Below are positions 15,759 through 23,473 of a DNA stretch of 64,000 nucleotides, piece after piece. The first letter of the stretch is position 1. The number at the start of each line of letters is the position of its first letter. The notes under the pieces are model-generated. The model was given only the letters and a program-made list of their open reading frames with translations, was not told where the DNA came from and searched no databases. Origin of the DNA: Nocardioides sp. SR21 (GTDB lineage: Bacteria > Actinomycetota > Actinomycetes > Propionibacteriales > Nocardioidaceae); NCBI RefSeq assembly GCF_022761125.1, contig NZ_JAKWJR010000012.1, forward strand, positions 62,001-126,000, in the 5' to 3' direction. The translations under genes and the position numbers were made by a program.

Positions 15759-17054
15759 TCAGCGGCGGCCGAGGCCGCGGGCGGTCCAGCCGGCGGCGCG
15801 CCAGGCGTCGAGGTCGAGCTTGTTGCGGCCGTCGAGGACCAGCTTGCTGCGGACGACGTCGCCGAGCGCGACCGGGTCGATCTCGCGGAACTCCGGCCAC
15901 TCGGTGAGGTGCAGCAGCAGGTCGGCGTCGCGGGCCGCGGCCAGCGCGGACTCGGCGTAGTCGAGGGTGGGGAACTTCGCCCGCGCGGTCTCGTTCGCCT
16001 TCGGGTCGTAGACCGACACGAGCGCGCCGTGCAGGTGCAGCTGGCCCGCGATCGACAGCGCGGGCGAGTCACGGACGTCGTCGCTGTCGGGCTTGAACGC
16101 CGCTCCCCAGACCGCGATCCGGGCGCGGGCGATGTTGCCGCCGAGCATCGACGTCGCGATCTGGACGACGCGGGTGCGCTGGCGCAGGTTGATGTCGTCG
16201 ACCTGGCGGAGGAACGACATCGCGTCCTCGACGCCGAGCTCGCCGGCGCGGCTCAGGAACGCGCGGATGTCCTTGGGCAGGCAGCCGCCGCCGAACCCGA
16301 CACCGGCGTTGAGGAACTTGCGGCCGATCCGGTCGTCGTGGCCGATCGCGTCAGCGAGGTCGACGATGTCACCGCCGGCCGCCTCGCACACCTCGGCGAC
16401 CGCGTTGATGAACGAGATCTTCGTGGCCAGGAACGCGTTCGCGGACACCTTCACCAGCTCGGCGGTCGCGAAGTCGGTCACCACGACCGGGGTCCCGGTC
16501 TCGATCACCGTCCCGTAGAACTCGCGCAGCACCTGCTCGGCCCGCTCGGACGCGACGCCGAAGACCAGCCGGTCCGGCTGGAGGGTGTCCTGGACGGCGA
16601 AGCCCTCGCGCAGGAACTCCGGGTTCCACGCGAGCTCCGCACCCTCGCCGAGCTTCGTGGCCAGCCGGGCGGCGGTCCCGACCGGGACCGTCGACTTGCC
16701 GACGACCAGCGATCCGTCGGTGAGGTACGGCGCGAGCGAGTCGACCGCGGCGTCGACGTACTGCACGTCGGCACCGAGGCCGTCGTGGCGCTGCGGCGTA
16801 CCCACGCAGACGAAGTGGAGGGAGCCGAAGGCGCCGGCCTCCTCGTAGGAGTCGGTGAAGCGGAGCCGGCCGGACGCCACGTGCTTGGCGAGCAGCTCCT
16901 CGAGCGCGGGCTCGTAGAACGGCACCTTGCCGGCGGCGAGCGACTCGCGCTTCCCGGGGTCGATCTCGACGCCGAGGACGTCGTACCCGAGCTCGGCCAT
17001 GCAGGCCGCGTGGGTGGCGCCGAGGTAGCCGCAGCCGATGACGGTGACGTTCAC
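15759..17054 (-). CDS. ugd: UDP-glucose/GDP-mannose dehydrogenase family protein
   Basis: 431-aa NAD-dependent enzyme oxidising a nucleotide sugar at C6 to the uronic acid (UDP-glucose to UDP-glucuronate most likely). The N-terminal NAD motif VIGCGYLGATHA is at ~5-16; VGKSTVPVGTA and WNPEFLREGFAVQD follow; the catalytic Cys lies in GFGGGCLPKD (~257); the C-terminal domain has WGAAFKPDSDDVRDSPAL. It provides uronic-acid donors to the convergent glycosyltransferase operon. The GTG start at 17054 is leaderless, with TAGACT 7 nt upstream; that TAG is also the stop codon of the upstream aminotransferase gene. Confidence 0.93.
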   Translation of the reverse strand: MNVTVIGCGYLGATHAACMAELGYDVLGVEIDPGKRESLAAGKVPFYEPALEELLAKHVASGRLRFTDSYEEAGAFGSLHFVCVGTPQRHDGLGADVQYVDAAVDSLAPYLTDGSLVVGKSTVPVGTAARLATKLGEGAELAWNPEFLREGFAVQDTLQPDRLVFGVASERAEQVLREFYGTVIETGTPVVVTDFATAELVKVSANAFLATKISFINAVAEVCEAAGGDIVDLADAIGHDDRIGRKFLNAGVGFGGGCLPKDIRAFLSRAGELGVEDAMSFLRQVDDINLRQRTRVVQIATSMLGGNIARARIAVWGAAFKPDSDDVRDSPALSIAGQLHLHGALVSVYDPKANETARAKFPTLDYAESALAAARDADLLLHLTEWPEFREIDPVALGDVVRSKLVLDGRNKLDLDAWRAAGWTARGLGRR

Positions 17055-17061
17055 GCTTTCG

Positions 17062-17067
17062 AGTCTA
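17062..17067 (-). promoter_or_regulatory. ugd -10 element embedded in upstream stop codon
   Basis: TAGACT on the minus strand, 7 nt before the ugd GTG. Its first three bases are the TAG stop of the aminotransferase gene, so the two genes are adjacent but can be transcribed separately. Confidence 0.65.
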
Positions 17068-18213
17068 GGAGGAGACGGTGGTCACAGCGGTGGCCAGGCG
17101 GTGAACGACAGCCTCCAACCGCTCGGCGCTGGTGGCCAGGTTGATCCGCACGTGCCCCTCCAGCCCGGGCTGGTAGTCCGAGCCCGGCCCGAGCTTCACG
17201 CCGCGGTCGAGCGCCGCCGCGGCCGGGTCGGCGACGCCGTACGCACGCAGGTCGAGCCACGCGAGGTACGTCGCCTCGAGCGGACGCATCCGCGCCTCGG
17301 GGAGCTGCGTGGCCAGCAGGTCGGCGAGCCGCGAGCGCTGGTCGTCGAAGCGCTCGACGAGTGCGGCCAGCCAGGCATCGCACTCGGTCCACGCGGCGAC
17401 GCCGGCGATCATCCCGAACACCGACCAGGCGTTCTGCGCGGGGATCGGCGCGGCCAGGATGCGCTCCCGGTCGTCGGGGTCGAGCACCACCAGCTGGGCG
17501 CCGTGCACGCCGGGGATGTTGAACGACTTCGACGCGCTCGTCACGACGACGGCCGTCTCGTCGAGGGTGAGGTACGGCGTGAACGTCGAGCCCGGCAGCG
17601 TCAGCGGCGCGTGGATCTCGTCGGAGATCACCTTGACGTCGTACTCCCGCGCGAGGTCGGCCAGCGCGGCCAGCTCGTCGCGGGTCCAGCAGCGGCCGAG
17701 CGGATTGTGCGGGCTGCAGAGCAGGAACGTCCGGGCGCCGGCGGCGAACGCCCGCTCGACCTCGCCGAGGTCCATGGTCGCGGTCTCGGCGTCGGGGTCG
17801 AGGGTGACCTCGACGAGCTCGCGCCCGGTGATCCGGACGGCGTCGCGGAACGGCGGGTAGCAGGGCGTCGGCACCACGACCGGACCCGGCGGGCAGACCA
17901 GCTCGAGGGCCAGCCGGATCCCGGACATGACCGCGCCGGTCGGCAGCGTCGCCTCCGCCGGCACCTGCCAGCCCCAGTGCCGCTCGGCGAAGCCGGAGAA
18001 CGCCGCGCCGAGCCCGGCGTCGCCGAAGGCGGGGTACCCGGCGGTGCCGCGTCGTACGGCGGCGACCAGCGCCTCCTCGATCGGCTCGGCCGGCTTGAAG
18101 TCCATCTCGGCGACCCATGCGGGGATCACGCCGGGTGCGACCGCGCCCCACTTCAGCGGCAGCGCCGCGCGGGCCTGGTCGTCGGTGAGGTCGCGGATCA
18201 CCTCGCCATCCAA
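17065..18213 (-). CDS. PatB/MalY-type PLP-dependent aminotransferase (C-S lyase-like)
   Basis: 382-aa fold-type I PLP enzyme. WVAEMDFKPAEPI (~33-45) is the hallmark of the MalY/PatB cystathionine beta-lyase subfamily; CSPHNPLGRCWTRDEL and VISDEIHAPLTLPG bind PLP; the Schiff-base Lys lies in SASKSFNIPG (~228). Family enzymes cleave C-S bonds of cystathionine or cysteine conjugates. The longest start is TTG 18213, right after a stop; GTG 18201 is an equally good choice. No neighbour suggests a specific substrate. Copies of a 13-bp repeat lie directly upstream. Confidence 0.88.
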   Translation of the reverse strand: MDGEVIRDLTDDQARAALPLKWGAVAPGVIPAWVAEMDFKPAEPIEEALVAAVRRGTAGYPAFGDAGLGAAFSGFAERHWGWQVPAEATLPTGAVMSGIRLALELVCPPGPVVVPTPCYPPFRDAVRITGRELVEVTLDPDAETATMDLGEVERAFAAGARTFLLCSPHNPLGRCWTRDELAALADLAREYDVKVISDEIHAPLTLPGSTFTPYLTLDETAVVVTSASKSFNIPGVHGAQLVVLDPDDRERILAAPIPAQNAWSVFGMIAGVAAWTECDAWLAALVERFDDQRSRLADLLATQLPEARMRPLEATYLAWLDLRAYGVADPAAAALDRGVKLGPGSDYQPGLEGHVRINLATSAERLEAVVHRLATAVTTVSS

Positions 18214-18262
18214 CTACACGGGCGAACCACCCGGGCCAACTACACGGGCCAACTACACGGGC
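18211..18262. repeat. Three copies of a 13-bp repeat in divergent promoter region
   Basis: CAACTACACGGGC occurs at 18211-18223, 18237-18249 and 18250-18262, between the divergent aminotransferase and CapA-like genes. The last copy ends 5 bp before the CapA -10. The spacing suggests an iteron-like binding site for a regulator of one or both genes. Confidence 0.75.
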
Positions 18263-18267
18263 GCGGC

Positions 18268-18273
18268 TACCGT
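18268..18273 (+). promoter_or_regulatory. -10 element of CapA-like gene
   Basis: TACCGT, 6 nt before the ATG at 18280; leaderless pattern. Confidence 0.55.
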
Positions 18274-18279
18274 GGCAGC

Positions 18280-19677
18280 ATGCGGGCGCTCGTGCTGGCC
18301 GTGGTGGTGCTGCTGCTGTGCGCCTGTACGCCGGACGAGGACCAGGACGTCGCGCACGTGCCGCCGGCGTCCGCCGGCGCGACCGCCGGGCAGTCGGACC
18401 CGCCGACCCCGCCCGCGTGGCAGACCGGGCAGCCCTCGGCGGTGCTGACCAAACGCCCGCTGGTGCTGGCGACCAACCCGCGCCGCGGCCCGATCGACGT
18501 GCCCGAGGCGGTCGCCCGCTGGGTGATCGACGGCACGATCACGAACTGGAGGGACCTGGGCCAGCCCGCTGCGCCGCTGACGGTCGACGACCGCAGCCCG
18601 GCGCGGAACCTGCCGATGAACACGATCGCGGTGGGCGTCGCCGACGGCGTGGGCCCTGGTGTCCGGGTGGTCGCGGTCGACGGCTTCGACCCGCTGCGCG
18701 AGCCGGACCGGTACCCCATCCAGGTGCAGGGGCCCTCGCACGGCCAGGTCACGACGATGACGGTCGTCGGCGACATCATGCTCGGGCGTGGCGTCGGTGG
18801 CGGCGCGGCGCTGCGCCCCATGGCGGACCGGCTCGAGTCCGCCGACATCACCATCGGGAACCTCGAGAGCACCCTGTCCGACGCCGGCACGCCGACCCAG
18901 GGCGACGACTCGTTCCACGCCGACCCGGCCGTGCGCGAGGACCTCCTGCGCGCCGGGTTCGACGTGCTCGGCCTGGCCAACAACCACCTCGGCGACTACG
19001 GGGACACGGCGCTGGTGGAGACGGGGCAGCTCCTGCGGAACGCCGGGTTCGAGACGTTCGGCGCCGGACGAGACCTGGTCGCGGCCAGGCGCCCGGCCGT
19101 CGTCGAGCGCAACGGCATCACCTTCGGCTTCCTCGGCTTCAACGCGATCGGTGAGACCCGGGAGGCGGCGCCCGGCCAGCCGGGCGCGCTCTCGGTGAGC
19201 ATGCCGCCGCGCACCGGACCGCTCGACCGCGCCGAGCTGGACCGGGTCCTCGGCGACGTACGCCGGCTCGCGAAGCGCGTCGACGTCGTGGTCGTGCTGC
19301 CGCACTGGGGCGAGCAGTACACGAACGAGCCGTGGCCGGAGCAGCTGCTCGTCGGCCGCCGGCTGGCCGCCGCCGGCGCGGACCTGGTCGTCGGCGGGCA
19401 CCCGCACTGGGTGCAGGGCGCGTCGCTGGTCGGGGACACGCTGGTCGTGAACTCGCTGGGCAACTTCGTCTTCGACATGGACGGACCGTCGTTCACCCCG
19501 GACACCATGGAGGGCCTGGTGCTCGAGGCAACGTTCTGGGACGACCGGCTGATGGCGGCCGACTTCGTGCCGTACCGGATGGACGCGGACTTCGCGCCGC
19601 GCGTCGTCAGTCGCACGGACGCGACCCGGATCTACGACCGATTCTGGGAGTTCAGCGGTCTCGGAGCCACGCGGTGA
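18280..19677 (+). CDS. CapA-family lipoprotein (poly-gamma-glutamate synthesis-like, metallophosphatase fold)
   Basis: 465 aa. A short signal peptide ends in a lipobox (LLLCAC, acylated Cys16), so the protein should sit on the outer face of the membrane. Residues ~40-150 are a linker region of uncertain fold (a PBP-like WVIDGTITNWRDL is visible). The CapA/PGA_cap domain runs from ~159: VVGDIMLGRGV, NLESTLSD, LANNHLGDYG (~233), LPHWGEQY, VGGHPHWVQG (~371) and NSLGNFVFDMD. The Asp/His/Asn set is that of calcineurin-like phosphoesterases. The capsule role is inferred from the family only. Its 3' end overlaps the convergent M28 peptidase gene by 26 bp. Confidence 0.85.
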   Translation: MRALVLAVVVLLLCACTPDEDQDVAHVPPASAGATAGQSDPPTPPAWQTGQPSAVLTKRPLVLATNPRRGPIDVPEAVARWVIDGTITNWRDLGQPAAPLTVDDRSPARNLPMNTIAVGVADGVGPGVRVVAVDGFDPLREPDRYPIQVQGPSHGQVTTMTVVGDIMLGRGVGGGAALRPMADRLESADITIGNLESTLSDAGTPTQGDDSFHADPAVREDLLRAGFDVLGLANNHLGDYGDTALVETGQLLRNAGFETFGAGRDLVAARRPAVVERNGITFGFLGFNAIGETREAAPGQPGALSVSMPPRTGPLDRAELDRVLGDVRRLAKRVDVVVVLPHWGEQYTNEPWPEQLLVGRRLAAAGADLVVGGHPHWVQGASLVGDTLVVNSLGNFVFDMDGPSFTPDTMEGLVLEATFWDDRLMAADFVPYRMDADFAPRVVSRTDATRIYDRFWEFSGLGATR

Positions 19678-20608
19678 GCAGCCGGCCGACCCGGTCGAGC
19701 TGGTCGGGGTCCACGACGGACGGCACGTCGCCGGCCGAGTGGTAGCCGTCGTACGGCGTGCTGCCGACCCGCGCCGCCGGGATGCCCACGACCGCGAACG
19801 ACTCGTGGTCGCTGGTCGTGTTGAGGCCCACCGTGGTCGGGATGTCGAGCCGCCGGGCCAGCCGCGCCAGCTCGTCGCGGACCCCGGTCGAGTCCGCCGA
19901 GAACGCCGCCAGCGGCACCCGGTCGCCGACGCCGACCCGGTCGAGCGACACCATCGCGGTGACCTTTCCGGGCTCCTCGGCGTACCGCTTGGAGCCGAAG
20001 TGGTGCAGGTCGCCCGGCCCCACCGGCTCCTCGCCGCCGAACAGCACCAGCACCACCCGCGGCTCGCCGGCCAGCACGCGCGCGAGCTCCATCACGACCG
20101 CCACGCCCGACGCGTTGTCCTCGGCGCCCGGTGCGACGGCCACCGTGTCGAGGTGCGCGCCGACGACGACGTGGCGCCGGTCGGGGTCGAAGCCCGGCGG
20201 CTCGGCGATCACGTTGACCGACCGGCCGGCCTCGACCGGCACTCCCCAGGAGTCCCCACCCGGCACCGGGAACCGCTGCAGGCGGACGTCGTACCCGGCC
20301 CTGGTGAGGTACGGCGTCGCCCAGTCGACCGCCTCGAGGAAGGCCGGCCCGGTCGCCAGCCGGGGACCGATCCGCCCGGCCAGGTGGCGGACCGTCCCCA
20401 TCGCGCGCGCCGCGTCGAACTCGGCGGGCGGCTCCGGTGTGGGCTCGGGCGTGGGCTCTGGTGTGGGCTCCGGTGTGGGCGCGGACGCGTCGCTGGTCGC
20501 GGGCGGTGTGGTGACTGCGGGAGGCTGGGTGTCGACGAGCGGCTCGCTGGAGCAGCCCGTCGCCGCGAGGGCCAGAGCGATCACCGCGAGCCGGCGCACC
20601 ACAGGCAT
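19652..20608 (-). CDS. M28-family zinc peptidase, lipoprotein
   Basis: 318-aa secreted aminopeptidase-like protein. A signal peptide ends in lipobox AATGCSSEP (Cys19), followed by a Pro-Glu-Pro-Thr repeat linker (~45-60). The catalytic domain has the di-zinc ligands in VVGAHLDTVA, GAEDNASGVA and LFGGEEPVG, then SLDRVGVGD and the late YHSAGD His. Expected to release N-terminal amino acids from peptides outside the membrane. ATG 20608 gives a proper signal peptide; a GTG at 20659 would add 17 residues. The Thr-Pro-Glu-Pro run comes from 12-bp DNA repeats around 20435-20480. Confidence 0.88.
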   Translation of the reverse strand: MPVVRRLAVIALALAATGCSSEPLVDTQPPAVTTPPATSDASAPTPEPTPEPTPEPTPEPPAEFDAARAMGTVRHLAGRIGPRLATGPAFLEAVDWATPYLTRAGYDVRLQRFPVPGGDSWGVPVEAGRSVNVIAEPPGFDPDRRHVVVGAHLDTVAVAPGAEDNASGVAVVMELARVLAGEPRVVLVLFGGEEPVGPGDLHHFGSKRYAEEPGKVTAMVSLDRVGVGDRVPLAAFSADSTGVRDELARLARRLDIPTTVGLNTTSDHESFAVVGIPAARVGSTPYDGYHSAGDVPSVVDPDQLDRVGRLLTAWLRDR

Positions 20609-20721
20609 CGCGCTCGCCGTCGCACGGGCGTTCGACCTCGGGTGCCTGATGACCTCCACACCTGTTCAACGCGCGGCGACGAGCATGGGTTCGGCCGTCC
20701 CTGTCGCGTGGCCGAGGTCAC

Positions 20722-20750
20722 GACCTTCGTCCACCAAATGCACGAAGGTC
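20722..20750. promoter_or_regulatory. Inverted repeat, putative operator of amino-acid ABC operon
   Basis: GACCTTCGT (20722-20730) and ACGAAGGTC (20742-20750) are perfect inverses separated by 11 nt, ending 23 bp before the -10 of the substrate-binding protein gene. The placement suits a repressor or activator at the -35 region. Confidence 0.6.
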
Positions 20751-20773
20751 ACCACCACCCCTGAGCGTGGTCC

Positions 20774-20779
20774 TACGCT
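20774..20779 (+). promoter_or_regulatory. -10 element of amino-acid ABC operon
   Basis: TACGCT, 6 nt before the ATG at 20786; leaderless pattern. Confidence 0.6.
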
Positions 20780-20785
20780 GAGCGC

Positions 20786-21679
20786 ATGCGTGTACGTCGT
20801 GCCCTCGCCACTGCTGCCGTCCTGCCCCTCGCCCTCGCCGCTGCGGCGTGCGCTCCCGAGGAGGACTCCGAGGGCTCGACCGCGACCGACCCGGCCGCGT
20901 CGTCGTCGGCCTCCGAGTCCGCGGACACGTGTGCGACCGACTCGCTCCCGGTGCGCACCGCCGGGCAGCTGACCGTCGGCACGGACTCGCCGGCGTACGA
21001 GCCGTGGTTCAAGGACAACGACCCGAGCAACGGCGAGGGCTTCGAGTCCGCGGTGGCGTACGCCGTCGCCGAGCAGCTCGGCTTCTCCGCCGACCAGGTC
21101 GAGTGGGTGAAGGTGCCGTTCAACAAGTCCTACGCCCCGGGCCCGAAGGACTTCGACTTCGACATCAACCAGATCTCGATCAACCCCAAGCGCGCCGAGG
21201 CCGTCGACTTCTCCGACGGCTACTACTCGGCCTCGCAGGCCGTGATCGCGCTCAAGGGCACCGCCGGCGCCGAGGCGACCAGCCTCGAGGACCTGAAGGG
21301 CCTGCGGCTCGGCGCCCAGACCGGCACCACCTCGCTCACCGCCATCCGCGACGTGATCCAGCCCGAGCAGGACCCCGCCGTCTACGAGGACACCAACGTC
21401 GCGAAGGCGGCGCTGCAGAACGACCAGGTCGACGCGATCCTGGCCGACCTGCCGACGGCGTTCTACATCTCGGCGGTGGAGATCCCGGACAGCGCGATCA
21501 TCGGGCAGTTCCAGCCCGAGACGGGTGAGCAGGAGGAGTTCGGCATGCTCTTCGAGAAGGGCAGCGCGCTCGTCCCCTGCGTCAACGAGGCGCTGGCGGC
21601 CCTCGAGGAGGACGGCACGCTCGACCAGCTCGAGCAGCAGTGGCTCTCCGAGACCGTGGGCGTGCCCGAGCTCCAGTGA
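20786..21679 (+). CDS. Polar amino-acid ABC transporter, substrate-binding lipoprotein
   Basis: 297 aa. The signal peptide ends in a lipobox (LAAAACAPEED, Cys22), followed by a Ser/Glu/Asp linker. The SBP_bac_3 domain starts LTVGTDSPAYEPWFKDND (~67) and has FDINQISINPKRAEAVDFSD and LKGLRLGAQTGTTSLTAI, typical of glutamine/cystine/arginine-type binding proteins. Anchored outside the membrane, it delivers the ligand to the permease encoded next. The exact amino acid cannot be read from sequence. First gene of a three-gene operon under a leaderless promoter with an upstream inverted repeat. Confidence 0.93.
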   Translation: MRVRRALATAAVLPLALAAAACAPEEDSEGSTATDPAASSSASESADTCATDSLPVRTAGQLTVGTDSPAYEPWFKDNDPSNGEGFESAVAYAVAEQLGFSADQVEWVKVPFNKSYAPGPKDFDFDINQISINPKRAEAVDFSDGYYSASQAVIALKGTAGAEATSLEDLKGLRLGAQTGTTSLTAIRDVIQPEQDPAVYEDTNVAKAALQNDQVDAILADLPTAFYISAVEIPDSAIIGQFQPETGEQEEFGMLFEKGSALVPCVNEALAALEEDGTLDQLEQQWLSETVGVPELQ

Positions 21680-22524
21680 GCGACTGGTCGCCCAGCCAGC
21701 ACGAGCTCGACCGGCAGCGGGTCCGTACCCGGCTCCAGCGGCGCTCGGCCCTGATCGCGACGGCGATGACCCTCCTGGTCTTCGTCGTCCTCGGCCTGAT
21801 CGTCACCAGCTCGCCGGGCTGGCCGAACGTCAAGGCGTACTTCTTCAGCTGGCCGGACGCGAAGGAGTCGTTCCCGGACATCTGGGACGCGATCTGGCTG
21901 AACATCAAGATGTTCCTGATCGCGGAGTTCTTCATCCTGATCTTCGCGATGCTGATCGCGATGGCGCGGGTCAGCCGGTCGCCGTGGCTGATGCCGCTGC
22001 GGGTGGTGGCCGTGATCTACACCGACGTGGTCCGCGGCATCCCGACGATCCTGCTGGTGTACCTGTTCGCGTTCGGCATGCCCGCGCTGGAGCTCCAGGG
22101 CCTGCCGGACAGCCCGTTCTTCTGGGCGACGGCGGCGCTGATCGTCTCCTACAGCGCGTACGTCGCCGAGGTGTTCCGCTCCGGCATCGAGTCCGTGCAC
22201 CCGTCGCAGTGGGCCAGCGCGCAGGCGCTCGGCCTGACCCGCGGCCAGACGCTGCGGCACGTGATCATCCCGCAGGCGGTACGTCGCGTCGTACCTCCGC
22301 TGCTCAACGACTTCGTCTCGCTGCAGAAGGACACGGCACTCGCCGCCGTCGCGGGTGTCTTCGAGGCGGTCGCGACCGCGCGCGACTACACGCTCTACAA
22401 CTTCAACTTCACGCCGTACATCGTCGTCGCCTGCTTCTTCATCGTGATGACCGTGCCGCTCGCGCGGCTGTGCGACTGGCTGACCGCGCGGATGCGCCGC
22501 CGCGAGCTGGCGGGTGCCCGATGA
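21676..22524 (+). CDS. Amino-acid ABC transporter permease
   Basis: 282-aa membrane protein of the HisMQ type. A first segment lies at ~30-52, then a ~35-residue loop, then the core with segments near 83-106, 120-142, 160-180 and 240-262. The ATPase-contact EAA loop is VFRSGIESVHPSQWASAQAL followed by GLTRGQ. As a single permease it probably works as a homodimer. The GTG start at 21676 overlaps the upstream TGA (GTGA). Longer starts would overlap the binding-protein gene. Confidence 0.92.
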   Translation: MSDWSPSQHELDRQRVRTRLQRRSALIATAMTLLVFVVLGLIVTSSPGWPNVKAYFFSWPDAKESFPDIWDAIWLNIKMFLIAEFFILIFAMLIAMARVSRSPWLMPLRVVAVIYTDVVRGIPTILLVYLFAFGMPALELQGLPDSPFFWATAALIVSYSAYVAEVFRSGIESVHPSQWASAQALGLTRGQTLRHVIIPQAVRRVVPPLLNDFVSLQKDTALAAVAGVFEAVATARDYTLYNFNFTPYIVVACFFIVMTVPLARLCDWLTARMRRRELAGAR

Positions 22525-23252
22525 GCGCGCTGCTGACGGTCGAGGGGCTGCGGAAGTCGTACGGCGAGAAGGTCGTGCTCGACGACGTGTCCCTGTCGGT
22601 GGACCAGCACGACGTGATCTGCCTGATCGGCTCGTCCGGCTCCGGCAAGTCGACCCTGCTGCGCTGCCTGAACCTCCTCGAGGACATCGACGACGGCATC
22701 ATCACGTTCGACGGGCAGGAGATCTCCGACCCGCGCGTCGACGCCCGCGCGCTGCGCTCGCGCATCGGCATGGTGTTCCAGGCCTACAACCTGTTCCCGC
22801 ACCTGACCGTCCTCGAGAACTGCACCCTCGCCCCGCGCAAGGTCCACGGCGTACGCCGGCCCGAGGCCGAGGAGCGCGCCCGCGAGCTGCTCGCCCGGTT
22901 CGGCCTCGCCGACCAGGCCGCCAAGCACCCCGACCAGCTGTCGGGTGGGCAGCAGCAGCGCGCCGCGCTGGTCCGCGCGCTCTGCACGAACCCGACCCTG
23001 CTGCTGCTCGACGAGATCACCGCCGCCCTCGACCCCGAGCTGGTCGGCGAGGTGCTGGAGATCGTCAGGGCGGAGGCGTCGGCGGGGATGACGATGGTGC
23101 TCGCCACCCACGAGATGGCCTTCGCCCGCGATGTCGCCACCTCCGTCTGCTTCCTGCACGAGGGCCGCATCCTCGAGCAGGGCCCGCCGTCGCAGATCTT
23201 CACCGACCCGCGCGAGGAGCGGACCCGGCAGTTCCTGGCGCGGGTGCTGTAG
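22521..23252 (+). CDS. Amino-acid ABC transporter ATP-binding protein
   Basis: 243-aa ATPase of the PAO (polar amino acid) importer family. Walker A GSSGSGKST (~36-44), Q-loop VFQAYNLFPH, signature LSGGQQQR (~143-150), Walker B LLLLDEITAALDPE and H-loop ATHEM are all present. The Ile in DEITAALD, instead of the common PTSALD, is a minor variation seen in actinobacteria. ATGA overlap with the permease gene. Three tandem hairpin repeats follow the stop. Confidence 0.94.
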   Translation: MSALLTVEGLRKSYGEKVVLDDVSLSVDQHDVICLIGSSGSGKSTLLRCLNLLEDIDDGIITFDGQEISDPRVDARALRSRIGMVFQAYNLFPHLTVLENCTLAPRKVHGVRRPEAEERARELLARFGLADQAAKHPDQLSGGQQQRAALVRALCTNPTLLLLDEITAALDPELVGEVLEIVRAEASAGMTMVLATHEMAFARDVATSVCFLHEGRILEQGPPSQIFTDPREERTRQFLARVL

Positions 23253-23267
23253 CTGACGACCCGGGTG

Positions 23268-23473
23268 GGCGGTGTGTCAGCAACCGTTTGGTCGGGGCAT
23301 TTGGTTGCTGGGTCACCGCTGGCCTGGGCTGACCCCTGCTGGCGGTGTGTCAGCAACCGTTTGAGCCGGGCATTCGGTTGCTAGGTCACCGCCCGCCGGG
23401 GCTGACCCCTGCTAGCGGTGCATCAGCAACCGTTCGCCCCGGGCATTCGGTTGCTAGCTCACCGCCCGCCCGG
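23268..23473. repeat. Three tandem 73-bp hairpin repeats
   Basis: Units start at 23268, 23341 and 23414 (period 73; the third is ~60 bp). Each has GCGGTG, TCAGCAACCG, a 10-16 nt loop, then GGTTGCT and TCACCGC; units 1 and 2 end with GGGCTGACCCCTGCT. AGCAACC pairs with GGTTGCT, so each unit folds. The array fills the gap between the convergent ABC ATPase and nuclease-like genes, and unit 3 supplies the stop codon and last codons of the latter. No spacers and no CRISPR character. Confidence 0.9.

Noticed and set aside
18280..20608. Capsule (poly-gamma-glutamate) operon
   Set aside because: CapA-like protein stands alone, convergent to a peptidase; CapB/CapC synthetase genes are absent.
23268..23473. 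Possible CRISPR array
   Set aside because: Repeats are 73 bp, directly adjacent, without unique spacers, and no cas genes are present.
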